Below are positions 52,059-59,913 of a stretch of 64,000 nucleotides of DNA, one piece after another. A program made the translations under genes and the position numbers. The stretch lies in contig LT598463.1 of NCBI GenBank assembly GCA_900074745.1, positions 904,996 to 968,995 on the forward strand, given 5' to 3'. Positions within the stretch are counted from its first letter, which is position 1, and each line of letters begins with the position of its first letter. The stretch is from Lachancea mirantina. Its lineage: Eukaryota; Ascomycota; Saccharomycetes; Saccharomycetales; Saccharomycetaceae. The notes beneath the pieces were generated by a model. The model was not told where the DNA came from. It searched no databases and was given only the letters and a program-made list of their open reading frames with translations.

Positions 52059-54905
52059 ATGCTGGACCCTCAAGCAGTTCTGAGTGCGTTTAATCGCACT
52101 ATGGCTTCGGATGCCGCTACCATCAAAGAAGCCGAGGGTCAATTGCGAGAAATGCAGAAGGAGCCGGGATTTACGGCATTTCTTTTGCAAGCGGCTACCG
52201 ATAACTCTATCCCGCTGAACGTTCGGGTTTCCGCGGCTATTTACATGAAAAACAGAATCCAAAGATGTTGGAAAAGTAAAGGAGAAGATGCGATTTTGGA
52301 AGAGGAGCATGCGGTTATTAAAGAAAACTTGGTAAAAAGTTTGATTGAAAATGCAGAAAATACACAAATTAAACCATATTTGACAGAATCGGTTAAGGGT
52401 ATCTTGGGGAACAATGACAAATGGGACCTCTCGGATATTATCTGTGAGCTATTATCCAGCGGAGAATCGAAATTTGTTTACCCCGGATTACTGCTATTAT
52501 TTGAAGTCACTTTAAACCAAAGATGGGAAATGGCAGACAGTAGGCAGTATATCGATGCAGTGATAACCAAAGTATTCCCCTTTGTTGAGCCCATTGCGTC
52601 CCAGCTCGTGAATCAAACGGATTACAGGTCTAACGAACTCTTGTATTTGATTTTGAAGTCTTTCAAATATTCCTGTCTGAACAGTTTCCCGCAGTATTTC
52701 ACCAACGTGGATAAGCTTAATGCGTGGATACAGTTGCATTTGTTCCTTTGCTCTAAGCCACTTCCGGCTGAGGTGATGGCTCTTGAAATTTGCGATAGGT
52801 CCTTGGATAAGCGCGTGAAGTGTAACAAATGGGCTTTTGGAAATTTATCAAGACTTTTGATCAAGTACAGCAGGACAACTAAGAGTGTTTCTGAAGATTT
52901 CGTCAAATTCATGTTCAGTCAAGTTGTGCCCACGATTTTAACCGAGTATTTTAAAACCATCGAGTCCTGGGGGTCGGGTTCCCTTTGGCTGAGCGACGCA
53001 TCGCTTTTCTACCTGATAGAGTTCCTAGAAAAATGCGTTACGACAGAGAGTTTATGGCCGATGATCAAACCACACCTTGAAACAATAATAAACTATGTCA
53101 TTTTCCCATGTCTTTCGGCCAACGAAGAATCTATCGCTTTGTTCGAGGAAGATCCGGAAGAATACGCAAGACGGTATTTCGATGCTAACAAGGAGGGAAC
53201 CACTGCGGATGTGGCTTCGACGGACTTTATTTTCGTTATTGGACACAAGCGGTTCTCGGAAGTGAGTATAATATTACCGCTAATGAATAATGTTTTTAAC
53301 GAGTTTGCACAGAGGGGCGATATGCAAAGTGCATACAGGGAGGAAGGAGCACTCAGATTATTGAGCTCGCTTTCTAGCTTTTTAGCAGAGGACGAATCAC
53401 CTGTTAAAGATCAACTAGAAGGCATTTTCGATCATTACGTTTATCCACTATTGACACAACATAAATACTCATTTCTGACCGCAAGAGCTTTGGAAACTGT
53501 TGCCATCCATCAGCAAGCATTCACCGATATGGGTGTTATATCTAGGTTTTTCGAGGCAGTTTACCATAATTTTCTCAGTTCAGAACATCTTTCAGTTCAA
53601 GTGGAAGCGGCTGATGCTTTGAAAACTCTGATTGTGTCCAATCCAGTCATTCATGAACACATTTCATCTCAAGTTCCCAGCATAATGGAGAAACTTTTGA
53701 GACTCTCCAAGGAATTTCAAATCGATATCCTATCAGAGGTTATGGAAGCGTTTGTTGAAAGGTTCGCCGACGAACTTACACCTTTTGCTCGTGACTTGGC
53801 TGCAAATCTCGCAGATCAGTTTATAATCCTTGGGCAATCTATTGTGGAGAACAGCAGTGGGAGTTACTCCGTCTCTGATCAGGATAGCGAAATCCAAGCA
53901 AGTGCTTTGTTGCAAACAATGACAACCATGGTAATGTCAATGAGCAAAGTTTCGTTAATTGACAATTTTGTACCCGTTGTCAAGTTCATTATTATCAACG
54001 CACAGATCTCGTTCTTGAGCGAAGCAGTCGATTTGATGGATTCTCTCGCTTTATCAGCGGTAACCATGTATGGGGCCTTTACACCAGGCATCTGGGAAGT
54101 TGTTCACGATGTGCTCGACTCTTTTCAAACCTACGCTTTGGAATACTTTGAAAGCTATCAGGTATTTTTCGAGACTGTGGTCACCCACGGATTTCCAAAG
54201 GACAACACTTTCGTACCCGCCTTTCTTGAAATCCTGTCGGGTGCTTTGAATAGTAGTGTTGATTTCGACGTCGAGAGTGCCATCGATATCCTTCTCTTTT
54301 ATGTTCTTGCCATGAAGGAAAATCCACTATTTACACAGGCCTTGAAATGCGCTTCAGGCGAGGACTATGAAATTGATAGCACTCTTATCGTCAAGCTTTT
54401 CTTGGGCAGTCTTTTCGTGAAACCTATTCAAACATTGCAAACTTGCGAGGAAGAAGGTGTCACATTAGATCTATTGCAGAAATGGTTTGATTGCAAGTTT
54501 ACCAGTGTTTTCACTATAAAGCTACAGATTATGTCGTTGATCTCGGTACTGAGCTTACCCGAACTGCCAAGTTGCATAAGTGGGTTTGTTCCTCAACTTT
54601 CGAACAAACTTGTAGCGTTGGCCGAATCGTTACCGGAGGCGATCCGAAAAAGAGATGCGTTATCTCGTGGCGAGGTTGGCGAAGATAAGTTTGATGGCGA
54701 TGACGGCACTGAATTCTTCGACGAATTGGAAGACGACTTCAAACAATCTAGCTTGGATGACGTGAACTGTTTCCAAGAATTGCATGCATTTTTCACCCGA
54801 CTTCAAGGCAGCGACGCCGTGCGCTACGAGCAGATTTTATCAGCATTGCAAGAGGATAAGGTGGATTCCCTGAAGACAATTTTGGAGTTTGTATCGGGCA
54901 ACTGA
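52059..54905 (+). CDS. SXM1: Sxm1, importin-beta-type karyopherin
   Basis: Nuclear transport receptor of the importin-7/8 branch; in S. cerevisiae Sxm1 imports Lhp1 and several ribosomal proteins. The 948-residue protein (S. cerevisiae 944) has the N-terminal Ran-binding segment (A-E-G-Q-L-R-E-M-Q and N-V-R-V-S-A-A-I-Y-M-K-N-R-I-Q-R-C-W) followed by helical HEAT repeats. An acidic loop lies near the C-terminus (D-K-F-D-G-D-D-G-T-E-F-F-D-E-L-E-D-D-F). The duplicate NMD5 (YJR132W) is the alternative, but all neighbours fit YDR395W. Confidence 0.93.
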   Translation: MLDPQAVLSAFNRTMASDAATIKEAEGQLREMQKEPGFTAFLLQAATDNSIPLNVRVSAAIYMKNRIQRCWKSKGEDAILEEEHAVIKENLVKSLIENAENTQIKPYLTESVKGILGNNDKWDLSDIICELLSSGESKFVYPGLLLLFEVTLNQRWEMADSRQYIDAVITKVFPFVEPIASQLVNQTDYRSNELLYLILKSFKYSCLNSFPQYFTNVDKLNAWIQLHLFLCSKPLPAEVMALEICDRSLDKRVKCNKWAFGNLSRLLIKYSRTTKSVSEDFVKFMFSQVVPTILTEYFKTIESWGSGSLWLSDASLFYLIEFLEKCVTTESLWPMIKPHLETIINYVIFPCLSANEESIALFEEDPEEYARRYFDANKEGTTADVASTDFIFVIGHKRFSEVSIILPLMNNVFNEFAQRGDMQSAYREEGALRLLSSLSSFLAEDESPVKDQLEGIFDHYVYPLLTQHKYSFLTARALETVAIHQQAFTDMGVISRFFEAVYHNFLSSEHLSVQVEAADALKTLIVSNPVIHEHISSQVPSIMEKLLRLSKEFQIDILSEVMEAFVERFADELTPFARDLAANLADQFIILGQSIVENSSGSYSVSDQDSEIQASALLQTMTTMVMSMSKVSLIDNFVPVVKFIIINAQISFLSEAVDLMDSLALSAVTMYGAFTPGIWEVVHDVLDSFQTYALEYFESYQVFFETVVTHGFPKDNTFVPAFLEILSGALNSSVDFDVESAIDILLFYVLAMKENPLFTQALKCASGEDYEIDSTLIVKLFLGSLFVKPIQTLQTCEEEGVTLDLLQKWFDCKFTSVFTIKLQIMSLISVLSLPELPSCISGFVPQLSNKLVALAESLPEAIRKRDALSRGEVGEDKFDGDDGTEFFDELEDDFKQSSLDDVNCFQELHAFFTRLQGSDAVRYEQILSALQEDKVDSLKTILEFVSGN

Positions 54906-55129
54906 TGCCCGAATCGGTATTTGTACTTTTTCTTGTAGCCATGCCAGATTGATACAATATATTAGATACGTGAATGAAAGGAGTACAGATAACTTAACCA
55001 TTCTAGATGCAAAAGGAATTCTAAAATCCGATTCTTCGATGAGAGTTTCATTTTGGGTCTTTTTGCAGTTTTTTCGTTTGTTTTTTGTTCTTTATGAGAC
55101 ATTAGTTTGAGTGTCGTAATCATCGAGTT

Positions 55130-55689
55130 TTAGTTCTCCTCGCTCTTAATAATTTCTTCGACAGGCGGTGATTCCGACACGGGACTGTCGTCAGCTGCAG
55201 ATGTTGTCTGATTAAAACGGGATCGAGATTGTCTGAACAGTTCTTCTTGCTGCCGTAGCAGTTCCTCTTCTGACAGACCTGATTTCTTGAATTTCGCGTC
55301 ACGCCGCTCTTTGATGCGCTGAGTCTCCTTGTGCTCAACCAGGATCTGTTCCAGAAACGGTATGAACTCGTGGTATTCGAGCTCTTCCAGTGCTTTTATG
55401 ACGTGGTCTGGGGCGATTGTTTTCTTGGCCTCTTTATCGGCCATTTCTGACGCCATTGACGACAGGATCATAATAAACTCGATGCCAGACTCGATAATGA
55501 TTTCACGGGCTTCTTTGCTGAACGTCAAATCATTTTCAAGCACTTCTGATATGATTTTCTGCACCGTGGCTGCGTAAACAAATTTCACGTTAGTAAGAGC
55601 AAACAATGTACCGAACTTCACGGCATCAAACCGCCTTTATCCACAATCCACATACCTTTTGGTAACGAAATATCCTCTGTTTCGCCCAT
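55130..55689 (-). CDS. NCB2: NC2 beta subunit Ncb2 (two exons)
   Basis: Histone-fold subunit of negative cofactor 2, which binds TBP on DNA with Bur6 and limits or redirects preinitiation complexes. Exon 1 (55656-55689) joins exon 2 (55130-55569) to give 157 residues (S. cerevisiae 146). The start reads M-G-E-T-E-D-I-S-L-P-K-A-T-V-Q-K, where S. cerevisiae has MAGDSDNVSLPKATVQK, with the intron at the same codon. The histone fold spans about 12-90 (E-A-R-E-I-I-I-E-S-G-I-E-F-I-M-I-L-S) and is followed by S-G-L-S-E-E-E-L-L-R-Q-Q-E-E-L-F. Fits YDR397C. Confidence 0.96.
55570..55655 (-). other. NCB2: NCB2 intron
   Basis: An 86-base intron with consensus signals: GTATGT at the 5' end (55650-55655), branch sequence TACTAAC (55589-55595) and acceptor CAG at 55570-55572. 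The S. cerevisiae gene has an intron at the same place. Confidence 0.96.
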
Positions 55690-56045
55690 AGTTAAAGTAT
55701 ATTTCTTCCAAGACGTCGCGTTCCGTTCTTAAATTGTTAAGTCAAGGGCTTTCCACGATTCTGGGCTTAATGTTCGCGCCGAAAAAGACTCACTAAAGCC
55801 TTCAAGTCGATTGTTTACAGCGGCAGCCTTGCTTTGTCACAAATAAAGACGTTACACCCCGCGTTTTTGGCTATGTTGCCTCACATCATCGCCATTTCTA
55901 CCTCTGCTGAACAGGTCCTTATATGTATTTTTGAAATTCTCATCGCCAAAAATTCATTTTGAAAAAAGAAAGACCCGTGGGCGGGCCCAGGGGTCTATGT
56001 CAACACAACAAATTAGATACAAGATGTTGATTTGAGGTTCTAGAG
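55690..56045. other. Intergenic upstream of NCB2
   Basis: About 355 bases. Beside NCB2 promoter sequence it contains a PAC-core motif (CTCATCGC, 55939-55946), an adjacent AATTTTTGG on the minus strand and a strong GC-rich palindrome, listed separately. The gene these serve is unclear. Confidence 0.5.
55971..55996. repeat. GC-rich 26-base palindrome
   Basis: AGACCC and GGGTCT (six pairs) enclose TGGGC-GG-GCCCA (five pairs), with one G/G mismatch between. Read on the minus strand the hairpin is followed by TTTCTTTTTTC, giving a stem plus U-tract. It stands out in AT-rich surroundings. It could be a terminator-like element, part of an unknown RNA, or a dimeric factor site. Confidence 0.75.
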
Positions 56046-56225
56046 TCAGCTCCAATCGTTAAAGAAACGTTGATTTGATAATACGGCATCTTTTCCGTGA
56101 CGAAACAGGCTCAAAAACGCGTACTTACACCGTTCCATACCGCAACACGGGCATCGCGACACTTTGATTCGAATGACGAACAGAATTGCACCACACAGGA
56201 TGACTACCACAGAATGCGAACACAT
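56046..56225 (-). CDS. Hypothetical 59-residue membrane protein (doubtful)
   Basis: From the ATG at 56223-56225 the frame encodes a short hydrophobic N-terminal segment (S-V-V-V-I-L-C-G-A-I-L-F-V-I-R-I), then a cysteine cluster C-P-C-C-G-M-E-R-C and a basic, aromatic tail ending N-D-W-S. It could be a small single-span membrane protein, and the palindrome lies 50 bases past its stop. I know of no family match, and open frames of this length occur by chance, so it may be spurious. Confidence 0.25.
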   Translation of the reverse strand: MCSHSVVVILCGAILFVIRIKVSRCPCCGMERCKYAFLSLFRHGKDAVLSNQRFFNDWS

Positions 56226-56672
56226 TGACTGTCTTGCCACTTTTTCCCTGTCTTTCTCCCTTCAAAATCAGAGAAGTACCAAGAGCTCAAAAAATTAGGC
56301 AAACAGTGGGAAAAAGTGCTAGAAAAGTGTTAATTTTCCTCCGAGGTGTCCTCACGCGCTGATGACGGCTGCCGTAATGGCATTCGGATGTCTCAGAACC
56401 GCTTTGAAGCGGCGTTCTTCCCAAAAAAACTCGCCGAAAACGCTCAAACACCTGAAACTGGATACAGTTATACGTTTCTTCATGCCCCATACCTCCTGTC
56501 ATCTTACAATATGCTCAAAGCTGCTACTCGAGCGCTACCATCGCGTCACGATTTGTGGGCGATTTCTCAACGTGACTTTCACGTGTTTGATGTTTAGCGA
56601 TCCCATAGTGAAAATTTTCCATAGCTGGAAGCTCATCGCACCGCAGTGAGAACCTGAGAAGGCCGAGAAGGT
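56226..56672. other. Intergenic: UTP5 promoter
   Basis: About 450 bases. RRPE and PAC motifs close to the UTP5 ATG are listed separately. Two overlapping plus-strand frames of 83 and 95 codons look non-coding. Confidence 0.5.
56611..56640 (+). promoter_or_regulatory. UTP5: RRPE and PAC motifs of UTP5
   Basis: AAAATTTT (56611-56618, RRPE core) and, 12 bases on, GCTCATCGCA (56631-56640), the reverse complement of the PAC consensus TGCGATGAGC. They end 33 bases before the UTP5 ATG. The RRPE-PAC order and closeness match S. cerevisiae ribosome-biogenesis promoters. Confidence 0.8.
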
Positions 56673-58529
56673 ATGAGTAACTTACCGGTAATTGCTTCGC
56701 AGTTCGATCCTAGAGGTGAGAGTTTTGCATACGTGAGCGTAGCTCTCGATAGACACCGAATTGGTGTCGAATCCGTGTCGCAAAGTGGAATTGCCAGGTC
56801 CGTGGGACTCGAGGCTCGGTCTTTGGTGCTCGAGAGCTCACAACTGCGTGTTACGGCGCTGCAGTGGGTTGGTAAAGATGCACAAGAGGTACAGAATGTG
56901 GCGGTGGGGTTGAATAACGGTGAAATTTGGATTTACGCACCTGCAGCGAACCAAATTGTGAGCAAGCTTGCTAGCGGCAGTGCGCACGCGGTGCGCGACA
57001 TAGACACTTTTAGAGATACCCTGTGGTCGTGCGATGCCGACGATACTTTGTACAGATTCAGTTTGGTTGATTTCACGCTACAGACGCACTTCAAGGTCGA
57101 GGGATGTTCAGATTTGCAAAAACTATGCATTATTGGGCCTGAACGGGTGCTGGTTGCGTCCCACGCGGTTTCGCTGGTTGATACTGTTGCAAAGCAAGTG
57201 GTGCGCACATATCCGGGCCACGTGTCCAGTGTCACCCACCTACAAATGCTGTCGGAGGAGTGTTTTTTGACTGCTGCCGCCATGGATCGTTTCGTTAATG
57301 TTTATAACACGGAAACGGGTGCCACGCGATCTGTGCTGGTAGCGCAGTCCAACGTGGTACAGGTGAGCCATTTCCAGGACAAAACAGTTGCTGTAACGAC
57401 GGAGGACGGCGCCCTGGAAGTGTTTCCGGACGCACTAGTGCACGTAAGCAACAAGAAGCGGAAAGTTATGTCCAAACACTCGTCGAGTCTCATTAAGATC
57501 GCTAGGCCGCAGTCTGCGGAGGCCCTTCCCGTGTTGAACGCGGCTCTTTCTGCGGACGTGCTGACTTATTGTTGGCTGGAAGCGGCCACATTGCCCTACT
57601 TTGACAAGCTCCAATGGAGGGACCTGGGCGCCACTGAGATCATAGAGAAGGCTCGACCCTCAGCAAAGTCTACAATGCACAAGTCCACCTACGGCGATGA
57701 TGTGGCGGCTGCCACGTCGTACGCGGAGGGGAACGCTACGGTCACGTCAGGTGACAACTTCAAGTACGTGACGGAAGCCATTGCTGAGGTAGAGCGTGAG
57801 GGAGGTGAGGAAGAGTCACTGGCAGACATGTTGGAGTCCGCGAATTTGCAGAGCAAGAGCTCTTTGTCTAAGCGTGCCAAGAAGAAAGCGACCATGGGTA
57901 CGTTGAGCGTGGTACTATCGCAGGCGTTACAGTCGAACGACCATTCGCTGATGGAAAGCGTACTGAACAACCGGGACGAAAAAGTTATAAAGGGCACGAT
58001 AACACGTTTGCAACCTGTGTTGGCTGTCGTTCTACTCGAACGTCTTGCGGAACGCATTGCCAGGCAAACGAATAGACAAGGTCCTTTGAATGTGTGGGTG
58101 AAATGGTGTTTGATCATCCACGGAGGCTATTTAGCGCGTATGCCAAACCTCACCTCCAGTTTGGCGTCGCTGCATTCGACGCTGCGTAAAAGATGCGAGC
58201 TGCTGCCACGTCTCAAGGTCTTGGAGACGAGGCTAGAGTGCGCCATCAATCAGATTTCCGTCTTAAGCGTCTCTGACACCGATTTGGCGAATGGCCATTT
58301 TATACCAGAGGAGAACGAAGATGAAGTCGAGTACAACGAAGAACTCGACGACGCGGGGCTCATCGAGGACGGCGAGCTTGATATCGCTTCTGAAGACGAA
58401 GACGCAGAGTTCAGCTCAGAGGAATTAGCGGACGGTTCTCGTACGGCTAACGGCGAGAATCTGGCCTCCGGTAACGAGAGCGATGTCGATGCCGACGAAG
58501 AAGGTTACAGCGACGTCGAAGTTAACTGA
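56673..58529 (+). CDS. UTP5: Utp5, t-UTP subunit of the small-subunit processome
   Basis: WD40-type component of the UTPA (t-UTP) complex that binds nascent pre-rRNA and supports Pol I transcription. The 618-residue protein (S. cerevisiae 643) has an N-terminal beta-propeller-like half (e.g. V-A-V-G-L-N-N-G-E-I-W-I-Y and D-R-F-V-N-V-Y-N-T-E-T). A helical Utp12-type region follows (about 410-520, L-S-V-V-L-S-Q-A-L-Q-S-N-D), and the last 80 residues are highly acidic. Sequence conservation is modest; the call rests on domain layout, PAC/RRPE promoter and synteny (YDR398W). Confidence 0.88.
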   Translation: MSNLPVIASQFDPRGESFAYVSVALDRHRIGVESVSQSGIARSVGLEARSLVLESSQLRVTALQWVGKDAQEVQNVAVGLNNGEIWIYAPAANQIVSKLASGSAHAVRDIDTFRDTLWSCDADDTLYRFSLVDFTLQTHFKVEGCSDLQKLCIIGPERVLVASHAVSLVDTVAKQVVRTYPGHVSSVTHLQMLSEECFLTAAAMDRFVNVYNTETGATRSVLVAQSNVVQVSHFQDKTVAVTTEDGALEVFPDALVHVSNKKRKVMSKHSSSLIKIARPQSAEALPVLNAALSADVLTYCWLEAATLPYFDKLQWRDLGATEIIEKARPSAKSTMHKSTYGDDVAAATSYAEGNATVTSGDNFKYVTEAIAEVEREGGEEESLADMLESANLQSKSSLSKRAKKKATMGTLSVVLSQALQSNDHSLMESVLNNRDEKVIKGTITRLQPVLAVVLLERLAERIARQTNRQGPLNVWVKWCLIIHGGYLARMPNLTSSLASLHSTLRKRCELLPRLKVLETRLECAINQISVLSVSDTDLANGHFIPEENEDEVEYNEELDDAGLIEDGELDIASEDEDAEFSSEELADGSRTANGENLASGNESDVDADEEGYSDVEVN

Positions 58530-58725
58530 ATCACCCCGCAGAAGAAACCGACTCCTGATCGGACCAACTCGTCCCAATAGCATCTACCATAACCATTAGC
58601 ATCCATCCATTCTCGCGTTGCCATGCCCCAGTTGTCACAACGAAATCCTGGTTTTTCGATAGACGTTCAATTAGCATAGATAGAATCACTACAAAAGCCA
58701 ATAAATGTACAATACTAGTCACCGA

Positions 58726-58754
58726 CCCCCACCAAGCCCCGCCAGCCCCCACCC
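58726..58754 (-). other. G-quadruplex-type motif
   Basis: On the minus strand GGG, GGGGG, GGGG and GGGGG runs are separated by loops of 1, 5 and 6 bases, satisfying the usual G3-N1-7 rule. It lies between UTP5 and HPT1. Confidence 0.7.
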
Positions 58755-59004
58755 AAGCACTCCTAAAACACTTCAAACTATACTTAGTAGACGTTTCGAA
58801 TATATAGTGACTTGACTTCTGTTGGCCTAATATTGACATTTTCCCACCTAATAAGCTCAATTCACATCGGTGTCGTCCCGTTTTTTCGGTACATATAACA
58901 ACAATTTTAGCTAAATATGGCTGAACTAGATTCAATTGGCGATTTCAAGTATCAAATCATCCAAGGGGATTATTTCCAGTCATGATTCTTATCGTTTCTC
59001 GGCT

Positions 59005-59010
59005 TGACTC
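59005..59010 (+). promoter_or_regulatory. HPT1: Bas1/Gcn4-type TGACTC at HPT1
   Basis: TGACTC, 174 bases before the HPT1 ATG, is the core bound by Bas1 and Gcn4 at purine and amino-acid genes in S. cerevisiae. A six-base motif is weak evidence alone; the fit with the gene's role makes it worth noting. Confidence 0.35.
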
Positions 59011-59183
59011 TATTCACGTAATTAGATGAATTAATTGAGCTCGGTATTTCCGTACGGAATTGCCGAACCTGTTTATAAGAACAAGTATGGGATATAAAGA
59101 GACTCGAAGCAAATTAAAGAGTTGGCCCCGGAACAAGAACCAACCCAACCAGAGTTCCCCGCTCTTAAGGCTCGAGTTATAGT

Positions 59184-59828
59184 ATGAGCGACGACAAGCA
59201 GTATATCAGTTACAATAACGTGCATCAACTTTGCCAGGAATCGGCAGAGCGGATCAAGAAATTCAAGCCCGATATCATCATCGCTATCGGAGGTGGAGGA
59301 TTTATCCCAGCGAGAATCCTCAGAACTTTCTTGAAAGAGGCGAATATTCCCACGATACGGATCTTTGCGATCATTTTGTCGCTGTATGAAGATCTCACGG
59401 TTGTTGGAGCCAGTGAGGAGCGTCCTGGCGTTGCTGTGAAGAGAACGCAGTGGATAGACTACGAACAATGTAAGTTGGATCTAGTGGGCAAGAATGTGCT
59501 TATCGTCGATGAAGTTGACGATACGCGTACCACGCTTCACTATGCGCTCAGTGAGCTCGAGAAGGATGCTGCGGAACAAGCTGCGGCTCAGGGTATCGAC
59601 CTTGCCGAACAACCCGAAATGAAGACCAATTTCGGTATTTTTGTTCTGCACGACAAGCAGAAGCCCAAGAAAGCAGATCTGCCTGCCGATATGTTGGACG
59701 ATGAGACCAGATACATTGCGGCCAGACGTGTTCCTGACTTGTGGTATGCGTATCCATGGGAGTCCACGGACATTGTATACCACACCAAACGCGCCATGGA
59801 ACAGGGCAACGACGTTTTCCTGCCATGA
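59184..59828 (+). CDS. HPT1: Hypoxanthine-guanine phosphoribosyltransferase
   Basis: Purine-salvage enzyme making IMP and GMP from hypoxanthine or guanine and PRPP. The 214-residue protein (S. cerevisiae 221) has the phosphoribosyltransferase core: I-I-I-A-I-G-G-G-G-F-I-P-A-R near residues 31-44 and the PRPP-binding loop V-L-I-V-D-E-V-D-D-T-R-T-T at 105-117. The C-terminal W-Y-A-Y-P-W-E follows. Fits YDR399W. A possible Bas1/Gcn4 site upstream agrees with purine control. Confidence 0.97.
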   Translation: MSDDKQYISYNNVHQLCQESAERIKKFKPDIIIAIGGGGFIPARILRTFLKEANIPTIRIFAIILSLYEDLTVVGASEERPGVAVKRTQWIDYEQCKLDLVGKNVLIVDEVDDTRTTLHYALSELEKDAAEQAAAQGIDLAEQPEMKTNFGIFVLHDKQKPKKADLPADMLDDETRYIAARRVPDLWYAYPWESTDIVYHTKRAMEQGNDVFLP

Positions 59829-59913
59829 GGAAGGACTTTTTTAGCGAGTAATTTGTGCTATGTACATTATTTTTGAAAGAAGTTGTATTAATGGAGTTGA
59901 TTCCCGCTTTTTG

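Larger units (their letters stand above)
58530..59183. other. Intergenic: UTP5 3' region and HPT1 promoter
   Basis: About 650 bases. A G-quadruplex-type motif lies on the minus strand at 58726-58754 and a TGACTC motif at 59005-59010. A minus-strand frame (58531-58839, 102 codons from its ATG) spans the C-rich run and looks fortuitous. Confidence 0.5.

Noticed and set aside
58531-58839. Minus-strand frame of 102 codons after UTP5
   Set aside because: It runs through the C-rich quadruplex run, abuts the UTP5 stop and shows no family motif.
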